Source of the DNA: Ekhidna lutea
GTDB lineage: Bacteria > Bacteroidota > Bacteroidia > Cytophagales > Cyclobacteriaceae
Direction of reading: 5' to 3'
Length of the DNA stretch: 64,000 bases
NCBI RefSeq assembly: GCF_900188325.1
Contig: NZ_FZPD01000002.1
Coordinates: 744,001 to 808,000 of the forward strand
The notes under the pieces are model-generated. The model worked only from the letters and a program-made list of their open reading frames with translations, was not told the DNA's origin and did no database searches. Positions 1 through 8,221 of this stretch are shown one piece after another. The position numbers were made by a program, and so were the translations under genes. How positions within the stretch are numbered: position 1 is the stretch's first letter; each line of letters begins with the position of its first letter.

Positions 1-440
1 TAAGCAGATACAAATAAAGTACTCAACAAAACCTTTGGATCAAGTATGACAGTAGAAATCTTTCCCACAATTCCCACTCCCAAAAACAATAACAGTGAGT
101 AAGTGGCTATATCATTCCTTTTATGAATTTTTTTGACTGTTGAATAAATAAGCCAACAAAGCATTAAGTAATTAATCATACCAAGCGCACTCATCACATA
201 CTCAAATGGAATGATTCCTTCAAAAAGTTTGGCGGTATAACCAGAAATTATAATAGATAAAGGTGTGTAACCAAAGCTACTTAGTGTGTAAGGGCTTAAG
301 CCGTTTTTCACCATCAAATTGTAATAGCTAAAATATGCAAGATCCCCTGTAACCGGTGCGTTAAAATTGTAATAAGAAATTTGAGCTATTATTACAATAA
401 AAATCAGGACCCACTTATTGCTGGAAATAAGGTTATGCAT
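1..440 (-). CDS. Polytopic membrane protein, GT-C glycosyltransferase-like (partial, C-terminus off the window)
   Basis: The minus strand is open without a stop from an ATG at 438-440 to the window edge, giving about 146 residues of a multi-pass membrane protein. A first hydrophobic segment (about residues 10-23) is followed by a short extracytoplasmic stretch reading APVTGDLAYFSYYN and then more membrane helices. An acidic residue in the first loop followed by a region of this kind is typical of GT-C (ArnT/PMT-like, DUF2029-like) polyprenol-sugar transferases; that assignment is inference from style, not a matched motif. Its start codon overlaps the divergent kelch gene in the palindrome ATGCAT (435-440). 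The GT2 gene two genes away fits a polyprenyl-phosphate sugar pathway. It could also be an unrelated membrane protein. Confidence 0.6.
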   Translation of the reverse strand, partial: MHNLISSNKWVLIFIVIIAQISYYNFNAPVTGDLAYFSYYNLMVKNGLSPYTLSSFGYTPLSIIISGYTAKLFEGIIPFEYVMSALGMINYLMLCWLIYSTVKKIHKRNDIATYSLLLFLGVGIVGKISTVILDPKVLLSTLFVSA

Positions 441-1469
441 CTTAAGTCTAAATTCACTAAAAATCTGATAATCCTCCTGTTTACCGGATTAATTTCTCTG
501 ATATTTATTTATTTATATTGGTTTTTATCTATCTCTCCAGTAACTGAAAAAGTAGAAACTAAAGATGGAATTTTTACGCTTGGACCACCTTTAGAAAGAA
601 AGCGGACCGAATCAGGAGGCACTGCAATTGGGAATAACTTTTATATCCTTGGTGGAATCAATTCGCTAGCACAGACGCTGAACGATTTTCATGTTTTCAA
701 TAGGGAAAAAAATGAATGGAATCGGCTTCCTGATGTCCCTTACTACGTCAATCATCCAGGAGTTGTAACGGATGGTGAATATGTTTATGTAGTTGGTGGA
801 ATCAAGCCATTAGGTATCAGGATTCGTGGTTTTATGTTTGCAAAATGGGATCCTTACAATATACTCATTAGGTACCACCCACAAACTGAATCCTGGGAAG
901 AGTTGGCCTCTATGCCAGAAGCGAGAGGAGCAGGCGGGGTGTGCTATGGCGAGGGAAAGATCTGGTATGTGGGAGGAATAAACTCACAAAGAGAAATTTC
1001 CAATTCACTTTTTGAATATGATATTGAATCTAATATGTGGACAGAACGAGCGCCTATGAAATACGCTCGAGACCACATGAGAATGGAATATTATAAAGGA
1101 AATCTTTATGCCATTTCAGGGAGGGAAGACGACTTAAGGTTTAATCTGGACCATTTAGAAAAGTATAATATTGAATCTGAAAGTTGGAGTTTACTGCAAC
1201 CTATTCCGACTCCAAGAGGTGGTTTCTCCAGTGTTGTGTTCGACGATAAGATTTTCACATTTGGAGGTGAGAACGTATGGAGTTGCTATAGCGAAATTGA
1301 GGTTTTTGACTTAATAGAAGAAAAGTGGATGCAGCATGAAAGTTTACCTGAAGGACGCCATGGAATAGTAGGTGGAGTCATCAATAATGAAATCCATTTA
1401 ATATCCGGTGGCAAGCACCCAAGAGTCTCTGTCAGTGGATTACACAGAATCTACTCTCCAAAGCAATGA
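435..1469 (+). CDS. Membrane-anchored kelch-repeat protein
   Basis: 344 residues from ATG at 435. A longer TTG-start reading from 381 is open, but 435 gives a clean N-terminus: a short basic stretch and one hydrophobic helix (about residues 10-32), so a signal anchor or signal peptide. The rest is a kelch beta-propeller: at least five blades with the double-glycine strand end (YILGG, YVVGG, WYVGG, FTFGG, LISGG) followed by Tyr and Trp at kelch spacing. Such propellers bind ligands or glycans rather than catalyse. The stop overlaps the next gene's ATG (ATGA at 1466-1469), which points to translational coupling with the GT2 gene and a shared surface-glycan role. The substrate is unknown. Confidence 0.8.
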   Translation: MHLKSKFTKNLIILLFTGLISLIFIYLYWFLSISPVTEKVETKDGIFTLGPPLERKRTESGGTAIGNNFYILGGINSLAQTLNDFHVFNREKNEWNRLPDVPYYVNHPGVVTDGEYVYVVGGIKPLGIRIRGFMFAKWDPYNILIRYHPQTESWEELASMPEARGAGGVCYGEGKIWYVGGINSQREISNSLFEYDIESNMWTERAPMKYARDHMRMEYYKGNLYAISGREDDLRFNLDHLEKYNIESESWSLLQPIPTPRGGFSSVVFDDKIFTFGGENVWSCYSEIEVFDLIEEKWMQHESLPEGRHGIVGGVINNEIHLISGGKHPRVSVSGLHRIYSPKQ

Positions 1470-2230
1470 ATATCTCATTTATCATTCTAGTCTATAATGA
1501 TTCAGGTTCACTTCCTTCTTTACTAGCTCAACTCGATCAAACGCTAAAATCCAATTTCAATAACTATGAAATAATTGCTGTGAATGATTGTAGTACTGAT
1601 AAATCTGAAGAAGTACTAAAGTCTCTACAAAGTCACTATCCATTTTTACGTATACATACCAACCAAAAGAACCTGAATGTTGGAGGTGCTTTCCAACAAG
1701 GTGTTGCCATTTGCAAATACGAATATATAGGCTATACCGATGGTGACTTTCAATATGACATGCGAGATATCACGAAATATTGTGAATATCTTCCTGAATA
1801 TCACATTTTAACAGGCTATCGATTCAACCGTAAAGATTCCGTATATCGAAAAATTGCTTCAACCTTTTTTAATCATCTGATTACAACATTTTTTCAGTTA
1901 AAACTAAAAGATGTCAATTCCGGACTCAAAATATTTGATTCACAAAAGTTAAAGGCTATAGGTAGCTGGAGCACTGGCGCTTCTTATGATTTAGAGATTA
2001 TAGTCAAAATGAAATATCAGCAATCTGCTAAGTTTAAGGAGGTTAAAATTAATCATAAGCCAAGGGTGCATGGAAAAGCAATGGGCCTTTCAGGTGCTAA
2101 TGTGGCTAATATAATTGAGAGCTTACTTTATACACTATCAATTTTTCACAAGAAGTCCTTTCGGAATCATGTGTATAAAAAATTACTTACCCTCGTTTTG
2201 TTTTCAATAAGCAACAAGCATAAGCAATAG
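1466..2230 (+). CDS. Family 2 glycosyltransferase (dolichyl-phosphate mannose synthase-like)
   Basis: 254 residues, GT-A fold. The N-terminus shows the family pattern FIILVYND, then VNDCSTDKS with the nucleotide-binding Asp, and a DGDFQYD segment near residues 92-98 supplying the DXD metal site. The SGLKIFD region near residue 155 also matches DPMS-type enzymes. There is no C-terminal GtrA or membrane domain, so it is a short soluble or peripheral transferase that would load a sugar onto polyprenyl phosphate. It is coupled to the kelch gene by a 4-bp overlap. A GT-C-like enzyme on the opposite strand (1-440) could be the acceptor side of the pathway; that link is inference. Confidence 0.85.
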   Translation: MNISFIILVYNDSGSLPSLLAQLDQTLKSNFNNYEIIAVNDCSTDKSEEVLKSLQSHYPFLRIHTNQKNLNVGGAFQQGVAICKYEYIGYTDGDFQYDMRDITKYCEYLPEYHILTGYRFNRKDSVYRKIASTFFNHLITTFFQLKLKDVNSGLKIFDSQKLKAIGSWSTGASYDLEIIVKMKYQQSAKFKEVKINHKPRVHGKAMGLSGANVANIIESLLYTLSIFHKKSFRNHVYKKLLTLVLFSISNKHKQ

Positions 2231-2321
2231 CCATCCAATGATAAATTGATTTGGTCATTAACTTTTTGTTAGATCTAAAAATATGATGTCAACAAGAATT
2301 CTAATTTAATTTATGTGGTGT

Positions 2322-3461
2322 TTACCTCGAAACCACTTTGCCTGAATAGTAATAATCCTCATCCTTTAACTCGTAGATATAGGTGCCTTGTGGTAAACGT
2401 TTGATATTCAATTGCAAGAAATTTCCATTGATACCTTCCATTTGATAGACTAACCTTCCGTCAAGCTGGTATAATTTCAAGGAAGCGTTTTTAAGGTTAA
2501 CTGCTGTTCTAATCGAAAGCTCATCAATGAAAGGGTTGGGATAAACTTCAATTTTGTGTAGATCTGATTCTGACTCAGCTGACATGACCACTGGTGGTAT
2601 GGCATAATCATCCGAGCTTACAATTTCCCATGCTATCGATTGCATCATAGCCGCCTGCGCTGTTGTTGGAGGGTCAAACTGCCAGCCTGCTGCAGCGAAT
2701 GTTTCATTGGTGAGCCCTACGGGAGACTGCTCAAAAAGTGTAGCAAAGTGCACACATGCAGCCAGGTAGTAAGTCATCTCTGTTGGATGTATGGTCGCTT
2801 CCGGAGCATCATTTGGATCAAACAAATCTAACCAATCTGTAATGCCTGGAAACACGCCTGCGTTCACACTATCTACCATGGCCTGAAATGCGGCAGCTAC
2901 CGGAACAATGCGAATATTGCGTCCATTATTTATCTCACTGACAGAGTCTGCCACTTGTTCCCAAAGCGGACGCATGGCTGCATTTAATTCGATCCAGTCG
3001 TCATAGGGATTAGCTGACGTCAGATTTATTTCATTGTGAAACTCCATCAGGTAAACCTGGGTGGATGCATTGGCTTCTATTGCCAGGTCATAAAATTCAT
3101 CTACCGATTGATAAGAGGTGATCACATTCTCATGACAAAATTGACTACCAAGTAAGACCTCCTGAATAGGGATTTGCTCCGCCAAAACAAGGATATCATA
3201 TTCTCCTGATGACAACTCAACATGTGAGTCCGTTCCCCCTTGCGGGCTTGCATGACTATACCATTGATTCGCTAAACACGTCCCTCCTATAAATTGAAAT
3301 CCATAATCGTAGGTGTTGATTCCCGCATCTGCAGCAAGGTCATTGACCATTTCTCCCACAATCAAATCCCAACCAAAGCCACTATGACCGATGTAGTAGG
3401 TATTGTGTTGAGAGAAACTTAAAAATGGAACGAGAAGCAAAAAGAGTTTCAATGTTTTCAT
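2322..3461 (-). CDS. Secreted SGNH-like protein with T9SS sorting domain
   Basis: 379 residues. Residues 1-17 form a signal peptide (LFLLLVPFLSFSQ). The mature part opens with YYIGHSGFGWD, resembling the first block of SGNH/DUF4886-type hydrolases, and ends its catalytic-like domain with HPTEMTYYLAA near residue 226, which could supply the late His. The catalytic Ser is not certain because the usual GNS reads GHS here. From about residue 305 a type IX secretion C-terminal domain is clear (YPNPFIDELSI, LPQGTYIYEL, ending in a basic tail), so the protein should be secreted or surface-anchored by T9SS. It is a monocistronic gene. The hydrolase assignment is tentative, the secretion assignment firm. 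Confidence 0.75.
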   Translation of the reverse strand: MKTLKLFLLLVPFLSFSQHNTYYIGHSGFGWDLIVGEMVNDLAADAGINTYDYGFQFIGGTCLANQWYSHASPQGGTDSHVELSSGEYDILVLAEQIPIQEVLLGSQFCHENVITSYQSVDEFYDLAIEANASTQVYLMEFHNEINLTSANPYDDWIELNAAMRPLWEQVADSVSEINNGRNIRIVPVAAAFQAMVDSVNAGVFPGITDWLDLFDPNDAPEATIHPTEMTYYLAACVHFATLFEQSPVGLTNETFAAAGWQFDPPTTAQAAMMQSIAWEIVSSDDYAIPPVVMSAESESDLHKIEVYPNPFIDELSIRTAVNLKNASLKLYQLDGRLVYQMEGINGNFLQLNIKRLPQGTYIYELKDEDYYYSGKVVSR

Positions 3462-3611
3462 GACGACAGGCTTTATGTTTAGTACCTATAAGAATCGTCA
3501 AGCCCTATATTTTCCCGATTGATTCGATTGTTTGCGAAACACACTCGATGAAATGCGCTGCATTTGAGTTGAAGACTAGGTGACCGGGTTTTGAAGTACT
3601 GATGTATGAGT

Positions 3612-3689
3612 AAGATCCCGGACTAGGCGTCCCCGAATAATTCCGGCATAGTCTATCTACACATCCCGGCCCTGTGCCAGGATCTTCCA
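3612..3689. repeat. R1 palindromic repeat, copy 1 (78 bp)
   Basis: A two-hairpin unit bounded by AAGATCCCGG and its imperfect complement (CCAGGATCTTCC). It contains the family core ACTAGGCGTCCCCGAATAA. It is the outlying copy of a family found repeatedly at 10.5-16.1 kb. The right arm is degenerate here (gtgccagg instead of gtgccggg). Confidence 0.85.
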
Positions 3690-3720
3690 AAAATCAGATT
3701 CCACAGCCTTGATTCATTTC

Positions 3721-3765
3721 CTCATGAAACGCTCTTTATGAAGACACAAACCATGGCAAGAGATT
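3721..3765. repeat. R4 palindromic repeat, copy 1
   Basis: A stretch starting CTCATGAAACGC and ending ACAAACCATGGCAAGAG is shared with 14719-14767. In the second copy it forms a nested hairpin, so this copy appears decayed. The remainder of the 3462-3855 gap holds R1 copy 1 and a terminator-like hairpin, and no gene. Confidence 0.6.
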
Positions 3766-3789
3766 ACCCTCTTCACAATACGCATTAAG

Positions 3790-3825
3790 AAAAAACTCCT
3801 TCTCAGAAATGGGAAGGAGTTTTTT
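3790..3825. terminator. Rho-independent terminator-like hairpin, no obvious client gene
   Basis: Stem AACTCCTTC / GAAGGAGTT with runs of A before and T after, so it could work in both directions. It lies between two genes that both start away from it, and no gene reads into it. Confidence 0.6.
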
Positions 3826-3855
3826 AGTTAGATTTAATAGACAAATCACAAAATC

Positions 3856-5151
3856 TTGAAGTATAAAATCTGGCATGCAGCAAATGCTACTATCCTTTCT
3901 CTGCTAGTTGCTTTTTTCACACTTGATGTAGTGTCCTATGTCCCCTATTTGGATTCCTTTGTTGATCCTGTATTGGATTGGGATTTTACGGACCATTACT
4001 ATGACGATTTTGATGATAGCAAAGTACCGATTGATACCAGTTTAGTTATCGTAAATATCGGTTACCTGGATAGAGCTGGTATTGCTGATCTAATCACCAA
4101 AGTCAACAAGGAAGAGCCCTTGGCTATCGGACTCCATCTGTTTTTTAATGAAAGACGAGATTCTTTACAAGATAAAAAACTTAAGAATGCCATTGATAAT
4201 ACCGGGGACCTTATAATGATTAAAGGATACAACAGTTCAACAAATGCTTCCAGAGATTCGCACCCCTACTTTACAGAAAATGCAATAATAACTTACTCAG
4301 ATATTCAAGATGATAAACTGGGTATAATGCGATCATTTCGTCCAAAAATCAAAATTGCAGATAATGATTATTGGCATATAGCAGTGGAAATGGCATCACT
4401 CATAAATCCCTCATCAAAAAACACCATCTCAGAGAGAAATAAGGAGATAGAATTTATCAAATTTCATGGGCGTGAATTCAATTTCTCCATTCTGGATCAT
4501 GATATTACAGATTTTTCATCTGTTAAGAATAAGGTTGTTTTGCTTGGCTTTCTGGGTGGTCCATCGATTTATGACTATAGCTTCGAAGATAATTTTTTTA
4601 CTCCACTAAAGTTTGAGATAATGGGCAATCGCATACCAGACATGTATGCTACAACTATTATTGCGAATTCTGTCAAAATGATTATCGAGGAGGATTTCAT
4701 TGACTACAGTCAACATTTAGACATTTATGGGTCGTTGATTTTATGCTTCCTCATCACGCTAGGATACGCTTATCTTCATAATCACACAAAGCATAACCTA
4801 CTATTGGCACGATTCATATCACTGGGATTAATTGTTCTGCTCATTTACTCAACACTTACATTGTTCACTTATTACAACTTTAAATTTGACATAAGTGCGG
4901 TAATACTATTCTTACTTATCGGATCTGACATGTATGAGTTTTACTTCCGCTATTATCAGCAAAGCCTTGATGGCTATTCAATACGTAGCATGCGAGTTGC
5001 TTTCCTAAGCTTTATTGGATTAGTAGGAATCATAATTTTAGCCGTCTTTTTTGGGTGGCATATGATGTTTAGCTTACTCTCCTTTGCGTTCGTGATTTAC
5101 TTTGTCTCTCTCAAAATCTGGCTGCATTTGAACGCTCCTACGGATAGCTAA
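3856..5151 (+). CDS. CHASE2-domain membrane protein
   Basis: 431 residues from a TTG start. A TAG lies in frame 15 bases upstream and there is no ATG before residue about 118, so TTG is forced. One N-terminal membrane helix (about 9-28) is followed by an extracytoplasmic region of about 240 residues with CHASE2 landmarks (IVNIGYLDRAGIADL, KNKVVLLGFLG, then a DNFFTPL segment), then about five helices at the C-terminus. CHASE2 is usually a sensor joined to a kinase or adenylate cyclase; here no output domain follows and the protein ends after the membrane block. It may signal through a partner or act as a structural sensor. No operon partner is seen. Confidence 0.8.
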   Translation: MKYKIWHAANATILSLLVAFFTLDVVSYVPYLDSFVDPVLDWDFTDHYYDDFDDSKVPIDTSLVIVNIGYLDRAGIADLITKVNKEEPLAIGLHLFFNERRDSLQDKKLKNAIDNTGDLIMIKGYNSSTNASRDSHPYFTENAIITYSDIQDDKLGIMRSFRPKIKIADNDYWHIAVEMASLINPSSKNTISERNKEIEFIKFHGREFNFSILDHDITDFSSVKNKVVLLGFLGGPSIYDYSFEDNFFTPLKFEIMGNRIPDMYATTIIANSVKMIIEEDFIDYSQHLDIYGSLILCFLITLGYAYLHNHTKHNLLLARFISLGLIVLLIYSTLTLFTYYNFKFDISAVILFLLIGSDMYEFYFRYYQQSLDGYSIRSMRVAFLSFIGLVGIIILAVFFGWHMMFSLLSFAFVIYFVSLKIWLHLNAPTDS

Positions 5152-5247
5152 GCCGTCTCATCATTTTACCCAAAATTGGGTATTGCACTTCCCCACCGTT
5201 TTCCAGAATTTAGGCGCTGTATTTATATCTCACCTAATGCAACCACC

Positions 5248-5460
5248 CACCTACCAGAAAAAAATCAGGGCTACCGACCTGCAAACGACAGCTACGGCCC
5301 ACAGATCACAGCTACCACCTGATGAGTCACAGCTACCAGCAAAAAACGGCAGCTACCACCTCAGGAACGACAGCTACCACCAAAAAATCGCAGCTACCAG
5401 GTCAGGAATGACAGCTACCAACCAAGATATGACAGCTACCATCTGCGGAAAGCAGCTACC
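5248..5460. repeat. Helically phased CAGCTACC array, 11 units with 20/21-bp spacing
   Basis: The word CAGCTACC (first units degenerate to CTACC) begins at 5248, 5268, 5289, 5309, 5330, 5350, 5371, 5391, 5412, 5433 and 5453. Steps are 20 or 21 bp, mean 20.5 bp, or two helical turns. Between them lie 12-13 variable bases, and alternate spacers resemble each other (A-rich versus TCAGGAA-like), giving a faint 41-bp dimer. A 112-codon frame runs across it, but the word is read in all three frames in turn, so the array is not protein-coding. It ends about 40 bp before the gene at 5502. Confidence 0.85.
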
Positions 5461-5501
5461 AGGCATTTACTATTTTTTTAATCATAACTCACTTTCTTAT
5501 T

Positions 5502-6152
5502 ATGAAAAACAACACAATTGACGCGAAACTTCTTAGTGCTCAAGTGGCCATAGACAATGCCCTGAGCAACGAAACCATCAAAGCAGCCGTGGCGCTCTTT
5601 GGGTACAGCGAAACCAAGCTCCTGGCCGGAAAGTCCCTGCTGGACGAGGCGCAAAACAAGCAGGCCAACCAGAAGAAGGAGTACGGAGAGCAGTTTGCCG
5701 CTACCGACGAGCTGGACCAGGCTGTGACGGAAGCCAACCAGGTATACATGCGCCATGTGAAAGTAGCCAGGATAGCACTGAATGGCATGCGCGGAGCTAC
5801 TGAGGCGCTGCAGCTGGCCGGCAGACGAAAGCAGTCCTACTCCGGGTGGATCAAGCAATGCAATATCTTCTATACCAATGCGCTGGGAGATACCGCCATC
5901 AAAGCGAAGCTGGCAGACTTTGGGATAGATGAGGCCGTCCTGCAGGAGGCACAAACCAAAGTACGCGATGTGGAAGCCAGGCTGGCGGCACAGCTCAAGG
6001 AAAAAGGCGAAGCACAGGAATCTACCCAGCAGCGAGACGAAGCACTGGAGGCATTGCTGGACTGGACCAGTGATTTTGTAGCCATTGCACGCATAGCACT
6101 GGAAAGCGACCCGCAGCTACTGGAGATCCTGGGGATAGTGGAGCCCGGCTGA
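5502..6152 (+). CDS. Two-repeat alpha-helical protein of unknown function, GC-rich
   Basis: 216 residues from ATG at 5502; no signal peptide or membrane segment. The protein is an internal duplication: about residues 19-91 (from NALSNETIKA to VARIAL) align with about 126-200 (from NALGDTAIKA to VARIAL), each a set of helices rich in Ala, Glu, Lys and Gln with coiled-coil character. Codon use is clearly more GC-rich than in the flanking genes (many GCC, CTG, GGC), suggesting acquired DNA or selection on expression. It directly follows the phased CAGCTACC array, which may be its control region. I do not recognise the family. A structural or DNA-associated role is possible but not shown. Confidence 0.8.
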   Translation: MKNNTIDAKLLSAQVAIDNALSNETIKAAVALFGYSETKLLAGKSLLDEAQNKQANQKKEYGEQFAATDELDQAVTEANQVYMRHVKVARIALNGMRGATEALQLAGRRKQSYSGWIKQCNIFYTNALGDTAIKAKLADFGIDEAVLQEAQTKVRDVEARLAAQLKEKGEAQESTQQRDEALEALLDWTSDFVAIARIALESDPQLLEILGIVEPG

Positions 6153-6180
6153 TAACGAATGGAGTGCGCGTTTACACGCC

Positions 6181-6256
6181 ATATTGGATGTAACCGAGCA
6201 CTCTGACTATATTTGAAAGGTAGATAACGTGCACTGGTGTGTGTTAGATTGATGTT
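6181..6256. repeat. R2 repeat copy 1, upstream of the NACHT gene
   Basis: A block of about 76 bp starting TATTGGATGTAACCGAGCAC and ending near GTTAGATTGATGTT recurs with few changes at 11205-11280. It contains a hairpin TAACGTGCAC-TG-GTGTGTGTTA whose second copy carries partly compensating changes. Both copies sit just before an accessory gene, so it may be a recombination boundary or a promoter element. Confidence 0.7.
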
Positions 6257-6273
6257 GTGTTTAATTACTGCAT

Positions 6274-8064
6274 ATGGAAGAAATAGATTCTAATAAGGTT
6301 GTTGCCGAAATTGTTAAATCAAATCTTGACTCATTATTTGAAGTGTCAAAATCAGTTGCAAAAAATGCTAACCAACAACTTAAATCTCGATTAAGTAGAA
6401 CCTTTGCAACCTACCTAGCAGGAATTCAACGTAAGTATTCAAGCACAAAGACTATAATCTACAGAGACACTCCCCAATCAATTAAACAGTTTTATGAACC
6501 AATTGACCTGAGAAACGATAAAATGGAGTTAAAAACTCCAAAAATTGGCGATATCGTAAGCCTGAATTTACCTCTAATAATAACCGGAACTGGAGGTTCC
6601 GGAAAGTCAACACTGCTAAAATATTTACTCCTAGATACATTAGAAAACACAAAGCTTATTCCTATCTTCATTGAGCTTAGGCATGTGGAGCAAGCTCAAT
6701 CCAGTTTGTTAAATTTTATTACCACCTCTCTGCAACTAAAGAGTGTGAACCTTGATTCAGAATTTTTGGAACAAGCTTTTAATAGGGGTAATTTCATATT
6801 CTTTCTAGATGGATTTGATGAACTATCAAATCCCTTTTCACAAAGCATTAGCCAAGAAATAGAGCATCTCACAGACAACTTTAGCAAGTGTACTTTTATA
6901 GTCACATCAAGGCCAGGTCAAGAGTTTATTTCATGGAATAATTTCATTGAGCTCAGAACTAAACCCTTAACTCAAAAAAAGGCAACAAGCTTGATTAAAA
7001 GATTAAATTTTGATCCCGAAATCAAAGAAAAGTTCTTGAAGGATTTGAAAGGAGATTTATATAATTCGCACAGATCTTTTTTTGAAAATCCATTGCTTCT
7101 CTCAATCATGCTTTTGACTTACAGGGATAGTGCTTCAATACCTTCGGAATTACATAATTTTTACTCCTTGGCTTTTGAAGCTCTTTATTACAGGCATGAT
7201 GCTTCCAAAACTTTTAAACGACCAACCTTAACAAATTTGCCTGTTGGTAAGGGTAAGGATATTATGTCATCTTTTTCATTAATAACATACCTTAAGAATG
7301 TGACCTCTTTCAATCATTATGAATTGAAAGAATATATTAATACAGCCCTCAAGCTAGCGGATTGTGAATGCAACGTAGACCAATTAATAACTGATTTACT
7401 ACAGGCTTACTGCATGTTATTACAAGATGGAACTGTATTTGAATACACTCATAGGTCTTTCCAAGAATATTTTGCCGCTTGCTATTTAATCTCAACTAAT
7501 GAACAAAATCAAACGCAATTAATCGAGCATTTTTCAAAACGTGCTGATACTGATATAACACTACAGTTGGCATATGGAATGAATCCAGCAATGATTGAAG
7601 AAAAGTTGATCATACCATTCCTATCAGATTTTAAGGAGCGCATAGGGTTCAAAGGAAAAATAACAAAAACAGTGTTTAAGAAATTTTCAAAAGAATATTT
7701 TGATAATGTTACTTTCCACCACGAAAGATCGGCAAGTTTGTCCGTCCAAAGAGATGAAGAATCAAAGACCATAAACAAAAAAAGTTTGGACTTGGGAATA
7801 ACAAGGCTCATCATACGAATTTTCAACATAGATACGTGGTTTGAACCTGATAAGAAGAACCAACTCTCTAACAAATACACTGACGATAAATCGCGAGTAC
7901 ACCAAATCAAGGTTACTGAAGCATTAAAGGATATTGAATTACTCGAATGGTTTATGAATCACTCCGTAGAATTAAGAGTATTGAGAGAACTAATGAAACT
8001 TGAGTCCGCTCTTAAAGAGAAAAACGAAAAGAATAATCTCTTATTCAATAGACTCCTCAATTAA
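6274..8064 (+). CDS. NACHT-family NTPase (candidate antiphage protein)
   Basis: 596 residues. An N-terminal helical part (1-95) precedes the NTPase: Walker A GTGGSGKST at 105-113, Walker B FIFFLDGFDEL at 174-184 with the extra acidic residues typical of NACHT, and sensor-like FIVTSRP near 208. The winged-helix signature HRSFQEYFAA lies near residue 390. The C-terminus (about 450-596) is charged, without recognisable leucine-rich or TPR repeats. Bacterial NACHT proteins are known antiphage STAND NTPases, so a defence role is a family-based inference. The gene lies alone between R2 and an attC-like site; the bases after the upstream site (6254-6263) are the exact complement of those after its stop (8069-8078), as in an integron cassette. 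Confidence 0.85.
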   Translation: MEEIDSNKVVAEIVKSNLDSLFEVSKSVAKNANQQLKSRLSRTFATYLAGIQRKYSSTKTIIYRDTPQSIKQFYEPIDLRNDKMELKTPKIGDIVSLNLPLIITGTGGSGKSTLLKYLLLDTLENTKLIPIFIELRHVEQAQSSLLNFITTSLQLKSVNLDSEFLEQAFNRGNFIFFLDGFDELSNPFSQSISQEIEHLTDNFSKCTFIVTSRPGQEFISWNNFIELRTKPLTQKKATSLIKRLNFDPEIKEKFLKDLKGDLYNSHRSFFENPLLLSIMLLTYRDSASIPSELHNFYSLAFEALYYRHDASKTFKRPTLTNLPVGKGKDIMSSFSLITYLKNVTSFNHYELKEYINTALKLADCECNVDQLITDLLQAYCMLLQDGTVFEYTHRSFQEYFAACYLISTNEQNQTQLIEHFSKRADTDITLQLAYGMNPAMIEEKLIIPFLSDFKERIGFKGKITKTVFKKFSKEYFDNVTFHHERSASLSVQRDEESKTINKKSLDLGITRLIIRIFNIDTWFEPDKKNQLSNKYTDDKSRVHQIKVTEALKDIELLEWFMNHSVELRVLRELMKLESALKEKNEKNNLLFNRLLN

Positions 8065-8068
8065 TAAC

Positions 8069-8192
8069 TAAACACAACAAGCACTAAAATGAATATGCGA
8101 ACTGAGCACTTTGATAAGACCATGCGAACCTCAACATTCAGTGCTTTTAGCAAATGTGACTGCATACTCATTTTAGTTTAGGTGTTATGGGC
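8069..8192. other. attC-like recombination site (cassette boundary 1)
   Basis: Outer arm TAAACACAAC, then ACTAAAATGAATATGC (8083-8098), a variable centre with its own AGCACT/AGTGCT pair, and GCATACTCATTTTAGT (8162-8177), which complements the left arm with one mismatch. It ends in GTTTAGGTGTTATGGGC. The layout (imperfect inverted arms, variable centre, GTT at the right end) is that of an integron attC site. The same arms recur at 9453-9564. The strict RYYYAAC consensus is not fully met. Confidence 0.6.
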
Positions 8193-8221
8193 AATTATAT
8201 CATCGATATTGTATCTACAAA

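Noticed and set aside
3505-3690. A 61-codon minus-strand frame
   Set aside because: It lies over the R1 repeat and its peptide is only a translation of that palindrome.
5248-5460. CRISPR array
   Set aside because: Repeat word is only 8 bp and spacers are 12-13 bp and similar to each other; no cas genes.
5183-5521. A 112-codon frame across the CAGCTACC array
   Set aside because: The repeated word is read in all three frames because spacing is 20/21 bp, giving no conserved peptide unit.
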